A stretch of 64,000 nucleotides of DNA from Salsipaludibacter sp963735045 (GCA_963735045.1 CAVTIZ010000001.1:620001-684000); one strand, 5' to 3'; counted from the first letter of the stretch, positions 49,581 through 58,814 are shown. Program-made: numbers and translations. Notes: generated by a model not told the origin, from the sequence alone.

Positions 49581-50494
49581 TGGCCGGGCTGCTGGACAGC
49601 AACCTGGTCGGCCTGTTCCTGGCACTGCTGGCCGGGGCGGGTGTCTCGCTGCTGGTCGTGGGCGCACGACCAGACGGCGACCGCGGGCGGGGGGTGGTCG
49701 GCGGCGCCGCCGCACGACGTCGACGGCTCGACGACCTGCTCGTGCAGGCTGGCATCGATCGCGTCGGGTTGCGAGAGTTCGCCGGCGTGACGACCGTGCT
49801 GTTCGTCGTGGGCGCCGCCCTGGGCTGGGCGTTGTTCCCCGGCAACCTGCTGTGGCTGGCCAGCGGGGCCAGTGCTGCGGCCGTCCCCGTGCTGTCCGCC
49901 CAGCACCGGCGCACCCGGCGGCTCGAACAGGCCCGCGACGTGTGGCCACGAATGATCGAGGAGCTCCGCATCCAGGCGGTCAGCCTGGGTCGCTCCATCC
50001 CCCAGGCGCTGTTCACGGTGGGACGACGAGCCCCCGAGGAGATGCGACCGGCCTTCGCCACCGCCCACCGGGAATGGCTGATCTCCACCGACTTCGACCG
50101 GACCCTGGGGGTCCTCAAGGCCAACCTCGCCGACCCGACGGCCGATGCGGTCTGCGAGACGCTGCTGATCGCCCACGAGGTCGGCGGCACCGACGTCGAC
50201 ATGCGCCTGTCCGCCCTGATCGAGGACCGGATCCTCGACCTGCAGGGACGCAAGGACGCCCGGTCGAAGCAGGCAGGTGCCCGCTTCGCCCGCAACTTCG
50301 TCCTCATCGTGCCGCTGGGCATGGCGCTGGTCGGCCAGTCCATCGGGCCCGGGTCGAGCGCCTACCGGTCGCCCGGTGCGCAGATCGCCGTCGTGGTCGC
50401 CGTGGCGATGATCGGGGGCTGCTGGGCGTGGGCCGGGCGCCTGATGCGACTGCCGAGCGAGGACCGCGTGTTCTCCGAGGGAGGCGACGCCTGA
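49580..50494 (+). CDS. tadB: TadB-like type II secretion system F-domain protein
   Basis: The 304-residue membrane protein has an N-terminal helix, two helices at about 75-115, a T2SSF cytosolic domain (MIEELRIQAVSLGRSIPQALFTVGRRAPEEMRPAFATA, DAVCETLLIAHEVGGTDVDMRLSALIEDR) and two C-terminal helices. It is the inner-membrane platform with TadC. Start ATG 49580 is in a TGATG overlap with GAGGAG 8 bases away; a GTG one codon earlier is also possible. Confidence 0.9.
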   Translation: MAGLLDSNLVGLFLALLAGAGVSLLVVGARPDGDRGRGVVGGAAARRRRLDDLLVQAGIDRVGLREFAGVTTVLFVVGAALGWALFPGNLLWLASGASAAAVPVLSAQHRRTRRLEQARDVWPRMIEELRIQAVSLGRSIPQALFTVGRRAPEEMRPAFATAHREWLISTDFDRTLGVLKANLADPTADAVCETLLIAHEVGGTDVDMRLSALIEDRILDLQGRKDARSKQAGARFARNFVLIVPLGMALVGQSIGPGSSAYRSPGAQIAVVVAVAMIGGCWAWAGRLMRLPSEDRVFSEGGDA

Positions 50495-51399
50495 TGCTGC
50501 GTTGGCTGCTGCCCTCGGGCCTGGCGATGTGGATCGGACTCACGCTGCTGCTGCATCGCGTGCGATGGTTCGCGCGGCCGGGACTGGCCGAGCGACTGGC
50601 GCCCTACGTCCCCGGCGGGATGGGGGTGCGCCCCAGGGCCGGCCTGCTGTCGGCCGAATCCTTCGCCCAGGCCATGGGTCCGGTGGCACGCGCACTGGGG
50701 GATCGGATCTCCCGGCTCTTCGGGGTCGCCGAGGACCTCGGGCGACGACTCGACCGAGTGCACTCCGACCTCGACGTGACGGCCTTCCGCATCCGACAGG
50801 TGGGATGGACGATCGGATCGATGGGCCTCGGGGCGCTGGTGTCGGTCGCGGCCGCGGTGCCCGTCGCGGTCGGGCTGCTGTTCGTCATCGGTGGCGGGAT
50901 GCTGGCGTTCCTGGTCCTGGAGCAACAGGTCGCCCGGCGGTCCGACCAGTGGAAGCGCGCGTTGTTCCTCGAACTCCCGGTCGTGTCGGAACAGACCGCC
51001 ATGCTGCTGGGCGCGGGCTACTCCCTCAACGGGGCCCTCGACCGGGTCGCGACCCGCGGCCACGGTGCCGTCGCCACCGACCTCGAACGGGTCCTCGACC
51101 GGGTGCGCCAGGGGCTGGACACCGAGGCGGCGCTCCGGGAGTGGGCCGAGCTGGCCGATGTCCCCGCCGTCGACAAGCTCGTGTCGGTGTTGTCGCTGAA
51201 CCGGGAGGCCACCGACCTGGGGCGGCTGCTGGCCGAGGAGGCCCGCAGCATCCGCCGGGACGTGCAACGAGAACTCGTCGAGACGATGGAGCGACGAGCC
51301 CAGCAGGTCTGGATCCCGGTGGCCGTGGCGACCCTGCTCCCCGGCGTGATCTTCCTCGCGATCCCGTTCATGGCGGCCCTGCGGGCGCTGGACATCTGA
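50494..51399 (+). CDS. tadC: TadC-like type II secretion system F-domain protein
   Basis: The 301-residue membrane protein is a second T2SSF member: MLRWLLPSGLAMWIGLTLLL, central helices at about 110-150, the domain FLELPVVSEQTAMLLGAGYSLNGALDRVATRG, LGRLLAEEARSIRRDVQRELVETMERRAQQVWIP and a last helix. It pairs with TadB. It starts and ends in TGATG overlaps, so the large FHA-FtsK protein is co-translated with it. Confidence 0.9.
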   Translation: MLRWLLPSGLAMWIGLTLLLHRVRWFARPGLAERLAPYVPGGMGVRPRAGLLSAESFAQAMGPVARALGDRISRLFGVAEDLGRRLDRVHSDLDVTAFRIRQVGWTIGSMGLGALVSVAAAVPVAVGLLFVIGGGMLAFLVLEQQVARRSDQWKRALFLELPVVSEQTAMLLGAGYSLNGALDRVATRGHGAVATDLERVLDRVRQGLDTEAALREWAELADVPAVDKLVSVLSLNREATDLGRLLAEEARSIRRDVQRELVETMERRAQQVWIPVAVATLLPGVIFLAIPFMAALRALDI

Positions 51400-54300
51400 T
51401 GCGGGTGCTCCTGGACGTCGACCCGTGCCGTGACCTCGAGGTCGCCGTCCACGACCCGGACGCGACCCTGGGCGACCTGCTGGTCGCCGCCGGGGTGTGG
51501 CCCGTGGCCGACGAGGGACGGGCCGGGGCCTGCTGGTGGGTCGACGGCGTGCGCGCGACAGCCGACCGACGCCTGGCCGACCTCCCCCTCGCCGACGGTG
51601 CGGTGATCAGCCCGCGACCCGTCGCCCCCATCCCGCGACACGCGGTCGACGACCAGCCGTGTCGCGCCGTGGGCGCCGCTCTCGCGACCGTGGTGGCGGG
51701 CCCCGGAAGCGGTGCCGTCCACCCCGTCCAGACCGGCAGGCCACTCGTGGTGGGCAGGGCTGGCGACGCCGACCTGGTCCTGGCCAGCACCACCGTGTCC
51801 GGACGCCACCTGTCCGTCACGGCCGTCGGGGACCGCGTGGTCGTGGAGGACCTGGGCTCACGCAACGGCTCGTGGATCGACGGGGTCGCCCTCGTCCCCG
51901 GGGCGCGGGACCCCGTCCCGATGCCCGTCGTGGTCCGCGCCGGCGCCTGCGTGCTCCGCCTCACCCGCCCGGTCGGCTGCGACACGCCGACCGGACCGTT
52001 CGAGCACACGTCCGAGGGCACACGCCTGGTGCACCGCCCACCACGACCGACGCCACCTCCCGCGCCGCCGGCAGTGGACCCGCCGATGCCACCACCGGAC
52101 GCCACACGGCGACGGGCCCTGCGCTGGATGGCGGTGCTCGTCCCGCTGGTCATGGGCGGCGCCATGGTCGTGGTGACGGGAAACGTCCGGTTCGCGGTGT
52201 TCGCCGTGATGTCGCCGGTCATGGCCCTCGGGGCCTGGTGGTCCGATCGGCGCAGCTCGCGGCGTGAACAGGGCGCGATGTCGGCCGCGTGGGACGACGA
52301 GCTCCGCCGGTTCGACGACGACCTTCGAACCGCCCGTGCCCAGTGGATGGCCCGCGAGGAGGACGTCGTCACGAACCTCGGCGAGATCGTCCGGCGGGCC
52401 CTGGAACCCAGTGTGCGGGTGTGGGAGCGTCGTCCAGACCATGCCGACGCCTTCGCGATCCGGATCGGGTCGGGTCCACGCAGTCCCCGGCTGGTCCGCG
52501 AGGACGACGTCGGGTCGTCGAGCCGACCCATGGGAGCGGCCGACACGACCCGCGACACGGTCCGACGGCTCGTGGCCGTGGCCAGCGGGATCCCGGATGC
52601 ACCGGTCACCCTGTCGCTGGCCCGGCATCCGATCGTGGGCATCGTCGGGGACCGTGAGGCCGTCCTGGCCGTCGCGCGTTCCTGCGTCCTCCAGCTGGCC
52701 GTGCTGCACGGCCCCGCCGACCTCGCGCTGGCCCTGGTCACGGGTCGCGACCAGGCCTCGGACTGGGCGTGGACCAGGTGGTTGCCACACGGCCACGAGG
52801 TCGACACGACGAGCGTGGGCGTCGCGGCGGTCGCGGCGGCGTCCCGCCTGCTGGCGAGCCGGACGCGAGCGACCGACGGCGAGGGACCGACCGCCGCACT
52901 GGTCGTCGACGACCCGGCCCTGGTCCGCAGCGGCCACGGTGGCCTCCGCAGACTGCTCCGACCCGGAGGCCGTGCCGTCGCGCTCGTGCTGGCGACGGAC
53001 GTCGAGCGGCTGCCCGCCGCCTGTCAGGTGGTCGTGGAGCTCGACGCGGCCGGCACGACCAGCCGGTTGTGGGAGTCCGAGACGGGACGACGCCAGGAGG
53101 TCCTGCCGGCCCAGCTGTCCCTCGGCACTGCCCGCCACGCCGCTCGCGCGCTCGCCCACCTGTCGGACCCCGAGGGCGTCGTCCGCGACGACCTTCCCTC
53201 GCGGGTCCGCCTGGGCGACCTCCTGGGCGACCGCCAGGCCGACGACACCCAACGACGACTCGGGGGACCGACCCGCTCGGGTCGGCGGCTGGCCGCCCCG
53301 CTCGGCATCGGTGCGCACGGCAAGGTCTGGATCGACCTGGTCCGCGACGGACCCCATGCCCTCGTGGGGGGCACCACCGGATCGGGCAAGTCCGAGCTCC
53401 TCCGCACCCTGGTGGTCGGCCTCGCCGACCGGCACACCACCGACGAGGTCGTCTTCGTGCTCGTGGACTACAAGGGTGGCGCGGCCTTCCGTGCCTGCGA
53501 AGACCTGCCGCACGTGGTGGGGCTCGTCACCGATCTGGACGGCGGATTGGGTGTTCGCGCCCTCACGTCGCTGGACGCCGAGGTGCGGCATCGCGAGCAG
53601 GTCCTGGCGCGCGCCGGTGCCGACGACCTTCCCGACCTGGTCGCCCGTGGGGCGCCGGGCGGCGGACTCCCACGCCTGGTGGTGGTCGTCGACGAGTTCG
53701 CCACGCTCGTCGCCGAGGTGCCCGGATTCGTCGAGGCGCTGGTCGGGATCGCCCAACGAGGTCGCAGCCTCGGCGTCCACCTGGTCCTTGCGACCCAGCG
53801 GCCACGAGGGGCCGTGGACGCCGACGTCCGGGCGAACACCGACCTGCGGATCGCCCTGCGCGTCCTCGACGAGTCCGACTCCCATGACGTCGTCGACCAA
53901 CCCCATGCCGCCAGCATCCCACGGGACCGACCCGGACGAGCCTGGGTGCGACGCGGCCACGACGACCTCGTCGAGGTCCAGACGGCCTGGGCCACCGGGC
54001 CCGTCCCCACCCACGTCGCGCCCGTCGTGGTGCGGGAGGCGGGGACCACCGTGGTGCCGGACCCGCCCACGTCCACGGGTGACGCCACCGAGCTCGACGA
54101 ACTGGTTCGCAGGGCGTGTGTCCGCCACGACACGTCCGGCCGCCCCCACCCGCGCCGCCCGTGGCTGCCGATGTTGCCCGACGACCTGTCCCTGCCGGAG
54201 TTGGTCCCGTTGCCCGAGGCCCGGGCGTCGACGTCCGACGGCGACCGCCTCGTCACCCCCGCGATCCGGCTGGGGACGACGGACCGGCCCGACCGGCAGC

Positions 54301-55685
54301 GTCGCGATCCGCTGGTCTGGGATCCCGGACGGGAGAACCTGGTCGCACTGGGCAGGATCGGATCCGGCACCACGACGACGCTGCGAACCACGGTCGTGAG
54401 CGCGGCGCGCATCCAGACCCCGGACCACCTCCACGTCTACGCGATCGCCGGCGCCGGCGACGGCCTCCGCGACCTGGACTCCCTGCCCCACACCGGCTGC
54501 GTCCTGCGGGCCGACCAGGCCGACGAGCAGTGCCTGTTGCTCGCCTGGCTCGCCGGGGAGGTGCACGCCCGTGTGGCGCAGGACCGCGCATCGCTGGCGC
54601 TCCGGCCGCGGATCATGGTGGTCGTCGACGATCTCGCCGGCTTCCTCGCGGCCCACGACGACCGCGTCGACGTCCCGATGCGGGACGACCTCGCGATCGT
54701 CGCGCACGACGGACCGAGGGTCGGGATCGCCATGGTCGCGGCCACGGACCGCCTGTCCGGTGTGCCAGGTCGCCTGCGCCAGGCGTTCGGTCGCACGCTG
54801 GTCCACGGGGCCGTGGACGAACGCGACCGTGCCCAGCTCGGCCTGCAGGCCACCGACCTGGCGGATGCCGTACCCGGACGGGTCGTGGACACGCGGACCG
54901 GACTGGTCGCCCAGGTGGCCCGCCTTCCCGAGGGGGTCTCGGCCATCGAGGCCGGGGTGGCCACCGCGGGACCGTCCGCGCGCCTGCGACCCCGGGCCAT
55001 CCGAGGTCTCCCCGACGTCGTGGACCTCGACGGGCTTCCTCCGGCCGTCCAGGAGGGTGGGCGCCTCGTGCTCCCGGTCGGCATGTCGCGCATCGGCGGA
55101 CCGAGTGCGATCGTGGTGCATCCCGGCGACCACGTGACCGTGGCCGGTCGGGGCGGATCCGGCCGCACCACGGCGCTGCGGGTCCTGTCCGCCCAGGTCC
55201 GGGCCGCCCACCCCACGGCCGTGCAGGTGGCACTGTGCGACCCCGACCGATCCCGCCTGCACGGGTGGTCCTGCCTCGACGCCTCCGGATCGGCGGACGG
55301 ACTGCGACGGGTCCTGCAGGCCGGGATCACCGGCGAGGACCCGTGGTTCGTGCTGGTCGACGACGTCCGCTGGTGCGGCGACGACGACCTGCTCGCCGCC
55401 CTGGCCACGGCGCGTCCGGACCTGCACCTGGTGGTCGCCGGTCGTCCCGGCGACCTCCGCGGTGGCTTCGGGACGTGGCACCGCGACCTCCGCGCCAGCG
55501 GTACGGGCGTGCTGCTGCAACCGGAGCCCGCCACCGACGGTGACCTGCTCGGCATCCGGCTCCCCGGCCTGGGACACACCGCCCGGCGCCCCGGCCGTGG
55601 CTTCGTGGTCCACGACGGCACGGCGGACCTGGCCCAACTGGCCGGTCCACCCCAGCACCCACCCGCCGGCAGCCTGGCAGCCTGA
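51399..55685 (+). CDS. essC-like: EssC/EccC-like FHA-FtsK ATPase, membrane bound, three ATPase modules
   Basis: The 1428-residue protein starts with a ubiquitin-like fold candidate (1-85). An FHA domain follows at about 115-190 (VVGRAGDADLVL, VSGRHLSV, LGSRNGSWIDG), then two helices at about 240-285, then three FtsK/SpoIIIE modules. Module 1 is intact: GGTTGSGKSE near 658, VVVVDEFATL near 760. Modules 2 and 3 have GRIGSGTTTT near 985 and GRGGSGRTT near 1249, both lacking the P-loop lysine. This is the layout of type VII secretion motors. No WXG100, EccB/D or mycosin gene is nearby; instead it ends a Tad operon. Confidence 0.9.
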   Translation: MRVLLDVDPCRDLEVAVHDPDATLGDLLVAAGVWPVADEGRAGACWWVDGVRATADRRLADLPLADGAVISPRPVAPIPRHAVDDQPCRAVGAALATVVAGPGSGAVHPVQTGRPLVVGRAGDADLVLASTTVSGRHLSVTAVGDRVVVEDLGSRNGSWIDGVALVPGARDPVPMPVVVRAGACVLRLTRPVGCDTPTGPFEHTSEGTRLVHRPPRPTPPPAPPAVDPPMPPPDATRRRALRWMAVLVPLVMGGAMVVVTGNVRFAVFAVMSPVMALGAWWSDRRSSRREQGAMSAAWDDELRRFDDDLRTARAQWMAREEDVVTNLGEIVRRALEPSVRVWERRPDHADAFAIRIGSGPRSPRLVREDDVGSSSRPMGAADTTRDTVRRLVAVASGIPDAPVTLSLARHPIVGIVGDREAVLAVARSCVLQLAVLHGPADLALALVTGRDQASDWAWTRWLPHGHEVDTTSVGVAAVAAASRLLASRTRATDGEGPTAALVVDDPALVRSGHGGLRRLLRPGGRAVALVLATDVERLPAACQVVVELDAAGTTSRLWESETGRRQEVLPAQLSLGTARHAARALAHLSDPEGVVRDDLPSRVRLGDLLGDRQADDTQRRLGGPTRSGRRLAAPLGIGAHGKVWIDLVRDGPHALVGGTTGSGKSELLRTLVVGLADRHTTDEVVFVLVDYKGGAAFRACEDLPHVVGLVTDLDGGLGVRALTSLDAEVRHREQVLARAGADDLPDLVARGAPGGGLPRLVVVVDEFATLVAEVPGFVEALVGIAQRGRSLGVHLVLATQRPRGAVDADVRANTDLRIALRVLDESDSHDVVDQPHAASIPRDRPGRAWVRRGHDDLVEVQTAWATGPVPTHVAPVVVREAGTTVVPDPPTSTGDATELDELVRRACVRHDTSGRPHPRRPWLPMLPDDLSLPELVPLPEARASTSDGDRLVTPAIRLGTTDRPDRQRRDPLVWDPGRENLVALGRIGSGTTTTLRTTVVSAARIQTPDHLHVYAIAGAGDGLRDLDSLPHTGCVLRADQADEQCLLLAWLAGEVHARVAQDRASLALRPRIMVVVDDLAGFLAAHDDRVDVPMRDDLAIVAHDGPRVGIAMVAATDRLSGVPGRLRQAFGRTLVHGAVDERDRAQLGLQATDLADAVPGRVVDTRTGLVAQVARLPEGVSAIEAGVATAGPSARLRPRAIRGLPDVVDLDGLPPAVQEGGRLVLPVGMSRIGGPSAIVVHPGDHVTVAGRGGSGRTTALRVLSAQVRAAHPTAVQVALCDPDRSRLHGWSCLDASGSADGLRRVLQAGITGEDPWFVLVDDVRWCGDDDLLAALATARPDLHLVVAGRPGDLRGGFGTWHRDLRASGTGVLLQPEPATDGDLLGIRLPGLGHTARRPGRGFVVHDGTADLAQLAGPPQHPPAGSLAA

Positions 55686-55802
55686 CTGGTCCCCGGGGGT
55701 CACCACCGACGACGGCGCACACGTGTGCGCGGTCCGGCAACCGACAGGTGCGGGCGGCCACGACCGAGGCCGCGGGCCCGGGCGGGCGACGATCCGACGG
55801 CT

Positions 55803-55808
55803 TAGGGT
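55803..55808 (+). promoter_or_regulatory. Predicted -10 element (TAGGGT) for the phosphofructokinase gene
   Basis: TAGGGT is 41 bases before the ATG. No -35 is clear. Confidence 0.3.
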
Positions 55809-55849
55809 GGAGGCGCAACGAACCCCTCCTCCGTGCATCGAGCGACCTC

Positions 55850-56971
55850 ATGGCCACCAGCATCGGGATCCTCACGGCGGGCGGCGACGCGCCCGGCCTC
55901 AACGCCGCCATCCGCGCGATCGGCAAGTCCGCCATGCGCGCCCACGGCATGCAGGTGATCGGGTTCCACGACGGGTTCCGCGGCCTGATGGAGAAGCGCC
56001 ACGTCCGCCTCGACGCCCAGGCGCTGTCGGGCATCCTCACCCAGGGCGGCACGATCCTGGGCACCAGCCGCGCCAAGGTGCACCGCATGTCGGTGGGCGA
56101 CCAGACCATCGACATGCGCCAGGCGATGGTCGACAACGCCCAGGACATGGGCGTGGAGGTGCTGGTGTGCCTGGGGGGTGGTGGCACCCAGAAGAACGCG
56201 CTGAAGTTGCACAAGGCCGGGCTGCCCGTGATCACCCTGCCCAAGACCATCGACAACGACGTGTTCGGGACCGAGCGCACGTTCGGCTTCGACACCGCGC
56301 TCAACATCGCCACCGAGGCCATCGACCGGCTCCACTCGACGGCGCACAGCCACCACCGGATCATGGTCGTGGAGATCATGGGCCACAACACCGGGTGGTT
56401 GACGTTGGCCTCGGGCATCGCCGGCGGTGCGGACGTCGTGCTCATCCCCGAGATCCCCTACGACGTCCAGACCGTGGCCGACACGTTGCTGGCGCGCAAG
56501 GCGGCCGGCAGTCGGTTCAGCATCGTGGCGATCGCCGAGGGTGCCATCTCGGCCACCAACGCCGAGAAACTGGCCGAGCTGCGCCAGGCCAAGTCCGACG
56601 CCTCCGGCAGCGACGCCAAGCAGGCCGCCAGGGACGCGCGTGCCGAGTTCGAGGACTCCCGCGAGTACCACACCGCCCGACTGGCCGAGACGCTGGAGGA
56701 ACTGACCGGGATCGAGGCCCGCCTGACCATCCTCGGCCACGTCCAGCGTGGCGGTACCCCGTCGCCCAAGGACCGGCTGCTGGCCACTCGGCTCGGGGTC
56801 GAGGCCGCCCGCGCCGCCGCCGAGGACGACACCGGCATCATGATCGCCGACCGCGAGCGCACCGCCGTCCGCGTCCCGCTCGAGGAGGTCGCCGGCAACC
56901 GTCGCAGCGTCCCCCTCGACCACCCCTGGATCATCACCGCCCGCGAACTCGGCATGGGCCTGGGCGACTGA
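55850..56971 (+). CDS. pfp-like: Phosphofructokinase of the PPi-type or mixed-substrate group
   Basis: The 373-residue enzyme begins SIGILTAGGDAPGLNAAIRA and has LPKTIDND with Lys132 at the position (124 in E. coli PfkA) where lysine marks PPi users and glycine ATP users. At the 104 position it has Gly112, as in ATP enzymes and in some actinobacterial PPi enzymes. At the 103 position, where Asp or Glu binds magnesium, it has Gly111 (LGGGGTQKN). A 40-residue charged insertion (KLAELRQAKSDASGSDAKQAARD and onward) precedes ILGHVQRGGTPSPKDR. Substrate choice therefore cannot be settled. The ATG has no strong ribosome site. Confidence 0.85.
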   Translation: MATSIGILTAGGDAPGLNAAIRAIGKSAMRAHGMQVIGFHDGFRGLMEKRHVRLDAQALSGILTQGGTILGTSRAKVHRMSVGDQTIDMRQAMVDNAQDMGVEVLVCLGGGGTQKNALKLHKAGLPVITLPKTIDNDVFGTERTFGFDTALNIATEAIDRLHSTAHSHHRIMVVEIMGHNTGWLTLASGIAGGADVVLIPEIPYDVQTVADTLLARKAAGSRFSIVAIAEGAISATNAEKLAELRQAKSDASGSDAKQAARDARAEFEDSREYHTARLAETLEELTGIEARLTILGHVQRGGTPSPKDRLLATRLGVEAARAAAEDDTGIMIADRERTAVRVPLEEVAGNRRSVPLDHPWIITARELGMGLGD

Positions 56972-57000
56972 CCACCCCCACCCCCCACCCACCCCCACCA

Positions 57001-57385
57001 GTTCGAGCCACCACGACCACACGACCGGGTGCGAACGGACCGACATCCCGGCCGAATACCACCCGCCACCAGGGCGAGCCGACCACGACCACCCCACCGG
57101 GTGCGAACGGACCGAGATAGCGGCCGAATCCCACCCGCCACCGGCTCGAGCCACCGCAACCACCCGACCGGGTGCGAACGGGCCGAGATACCGGCCGAAT
57201 CCCACCCGACCTGCGCCCCGCACCCGCCCCGACCGGCCCCGACCATTTGCGACGCAGACCACGACCACCCCACCGGGTGCGAACGGGCCGAGACACCGGC
57301 CGAATCGCACCCGCCAACAGTTCGAGCCGACCACGACCACCCGACCGGGTGCGAACGGGCCGAGATACCGGCGGGAACACACACG
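57001..57385 (+). repeat. Repeat array A (five copies) upstream of the epimerase gene
   Basis: Five copies of a 71-72-base unit (one enlarged to 105) carry GGGTGCGAACGGGCCGAGATA followed by CCGGCCGAATCCCACCC. The GGG of each lies at 57027, 57099, 57170, 57275 and 57347. Each core contains the inverted repeat GGCCG-AGATAC-CGGCC or a variant. The interval has no gene. Confidence 0.9.
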
Positions 57386-57473
57386 TTGGGGTGGTCGCGA
57401 ACGAGGGTCGATTGCCTGGAAGGTGCGGCTGACGAGGGTGGGTCAGGGCGACCGTGCGGGACGAGGAGTGGTC

Positions 57474-58472
57474 ATGGCCACGTTGCTGGTGCTGGGGGGG
57501 ACACGGTTCGTGGGGCGGGCGATCGTCGCCGACGCGCTCGACCGAGGTTGGGAGGTGACGACGCTCAACCGAGGAAGGCGACCGTCGTCCGACGGGGTCG
57601 AGCAATTGCTCGGTGACCGGCGCGAACCGGGCGGGCTCGATGCGCTGGCCGACCGAGCCTGGGACCACGCGATCGACACCTGGTCGGACGAGGCGACGGC
57701 GGTCGACACAGCCGCGCGGGCGCTGGTCGGGCGGGTGGACCGGTTCGCCTACGTGTCGAGCCGGTCGGTCTACGAGTTCCCGACGGCGCGCGGGGCCGAC
57801 GAGTCCGCCCCGGTGGTCGACGGTGACCCCCGCGGTGGACCGGACGAGGACTACGCCGTTCGCAAGGCCGGGGGCGAGACCGCCGTCACGACCAGCCACC
57901 CCGATGGGTTGCTGCTGCGACCGGGGCTCATCCTGGGTCCGTGGGAGGACATCGGGCGCCTGCCGTGGTGGTTGGACCGGATCGCGGCCGGGGGCGACGT
58001 GCCGGCGCCTGGACCGCCCGAGGCGGGGGTGCAGTACGTCGACGTGCGCGACCTCGCCACGTTCGCCCTGGACGGGCTGGCGACGGGCCGATCCGGACCC
58101 TTCGACGTCGTGGGCCCGCCAGACCACGCCACGATGCGCGACGTGCTGGAGGCGGCCCGCGCCGTGACCGAATCGGATGCCACGTTCCGGTGGGTCACTC
58201 CCGACCAGGTCGCCACCGCCGAGGTCGAGCCCTGGACCGACCTGCCCCTGTGGTTGCCGCCCGGGGAGCTGCACGACTCCCTGCACGGCTCGGACCCCGC
58301 CAGGGCGTTGGCGGCCGGACTGGATCCCCGACCGCTGGTGGACACGGTTGCCGACACCTGGGACTGGATGCAGTCGGAGGGGCGCCCGGCCCAACGCGAC
58401 GACCGGCCCGTCCACGGCCTCGACCGCGACCAGGAACGCCGGCTTCTGGACGCCACCTCGACCGGCCACTGA
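57474..58472 (+). CDS. NAD-dependent epimerase/dehydratase-like short-chain reductase
   Basis: The 332-residue protein has an extended-SDR fold: LLVLGGTRFVGRAIVADALDRG (NAD site), FAYVSSRSVYEF with the SxxxY catalytic region, and YAVRKAGGE with the paired lysine. VQYVDVRDLATFALDGLA and WLPPGELHDSLHGSDPARALAAGL occur near the end. It resembles actinobacterial epimerases annotated as reductases of unknown substrate. GAGGAG is 7 bases before ATG 57474. It stands alone between two arrays of the same repeat. Confidence 0.85.
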   Translation: MATLLVLGGTRFVGRAIVADALDRGWEVTTLNRGRRPSSDGVEQLLGDRREPGGLDALADRAWDHAIDTWSDEATAVDTAARALVGRVDRFAYVSSRSVYEFPTARGADESAPVVDGDPRGGPDEDYAVRKAGGETAVTTSHPDGLLLRPGLILGPWEDIGRLPWWLDRIAAGGDVPAPGPPEAGVQYVDVRDLATFALDGLATGRSGPFDVVGPPDHATMRDVLEAARAVTESDATFRWVTPDQVATAEVEPWTDLPLWLPPGELHDSLHGSDPARALAAGLDPRPLVDTVADTWDWMQSEGRPAQRDDRPVHGLDRDQERRLLDATSTGH

Positions 58473-58520
58473 GCCCGCAGCACCGCCTCGCGATGGTGGC
58501 CCCGCCCCTGGCGGGGGCAA

Positions 58521-58740
58521 GACGGCCGACATACCGGCCAGAACGCACACGCCAGCAGACGGGTTGACGCCGACAGCTCGAGCGGGGGCGGAAGGGCCGA
58601 CATACCGGCCGGGACGCTCACGGCAGCGGACGGTCGAGCGGGGGGCGAAGCGGGCGAGATACCGGCCGGGACGCACACGGCAGCGGACGGTCGAGCGGGG
58701 CGACACGGACGATATCTCGGCCGGAACGCACACGGAAGAG
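58521..58740 (+). repeat. Repeat array B (four copies) downstream of the epimerase gene
   Basis: Four copies of a related unit, about 53-71 bases apart, share GGCCGACATACCGGCC (or CGGGCGAGATACCGGCC) and then a GGGACGCACACG tail. The ATA of each lies at 58531, 58602, 58659 and 58712. The core is that of array A in the same orientation; the flanking arms differ. Confidence 0.9.
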
Positions 58741-58754
58741 GGGGTGGGACGTGA

Positions 58755-58789
58755 CGACGCCGCCGTCCCGGGAGGGGGCGGCGGCGTCG
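58755..58789 (-). terminator. Hairpin terminator of the rpsF-ssb-rpsR-rplI operon
   Basis: CGACGCCGCCG and its exact complement enclose a 13-base loop, 26 bases after the rplI stop. Confidence 0.75.
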
Positions 58790-58814
58790 GGTGGTTCGGG
58801 GGTGGTCCGGGTGG

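Noticed and set aside
51399..55685. A complete type VII (ESX) locus
   Set aside because: Only the FtsK-type motor is present; no WXG100, EccB, EccD, EccE or mycosin gene is adjacent.
44604..55685. Integrative element or phage island
   Set aside because: No integrase, attachment-site tRNA or flanking direct repeat is visible, and codon use matches the neighbours.
55802..57384. Long minus-strand frames over the phosphofructokinase gene and array A
   Set aside because: They are antisense to a well-conserved enzyme, and their repeated peptides come from the DNA repeats.
57001..58740. The two repeat arrays as a CRISPR locus
   Set aside because: Copies are imperfect, spacing varies from 53 to 105 bases, intervening sequence is itself repeated, and no cas gene is near.
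57001..58740. The repeat hairpins as ANTAR-binding RNA targets, given two GAF-ANTAR genes in the window
   Set aside because: The 6-base loop AGATAC lacks the G at loop position 4 that ANTAR targets require, and there is no paired stem of the usual spacing.
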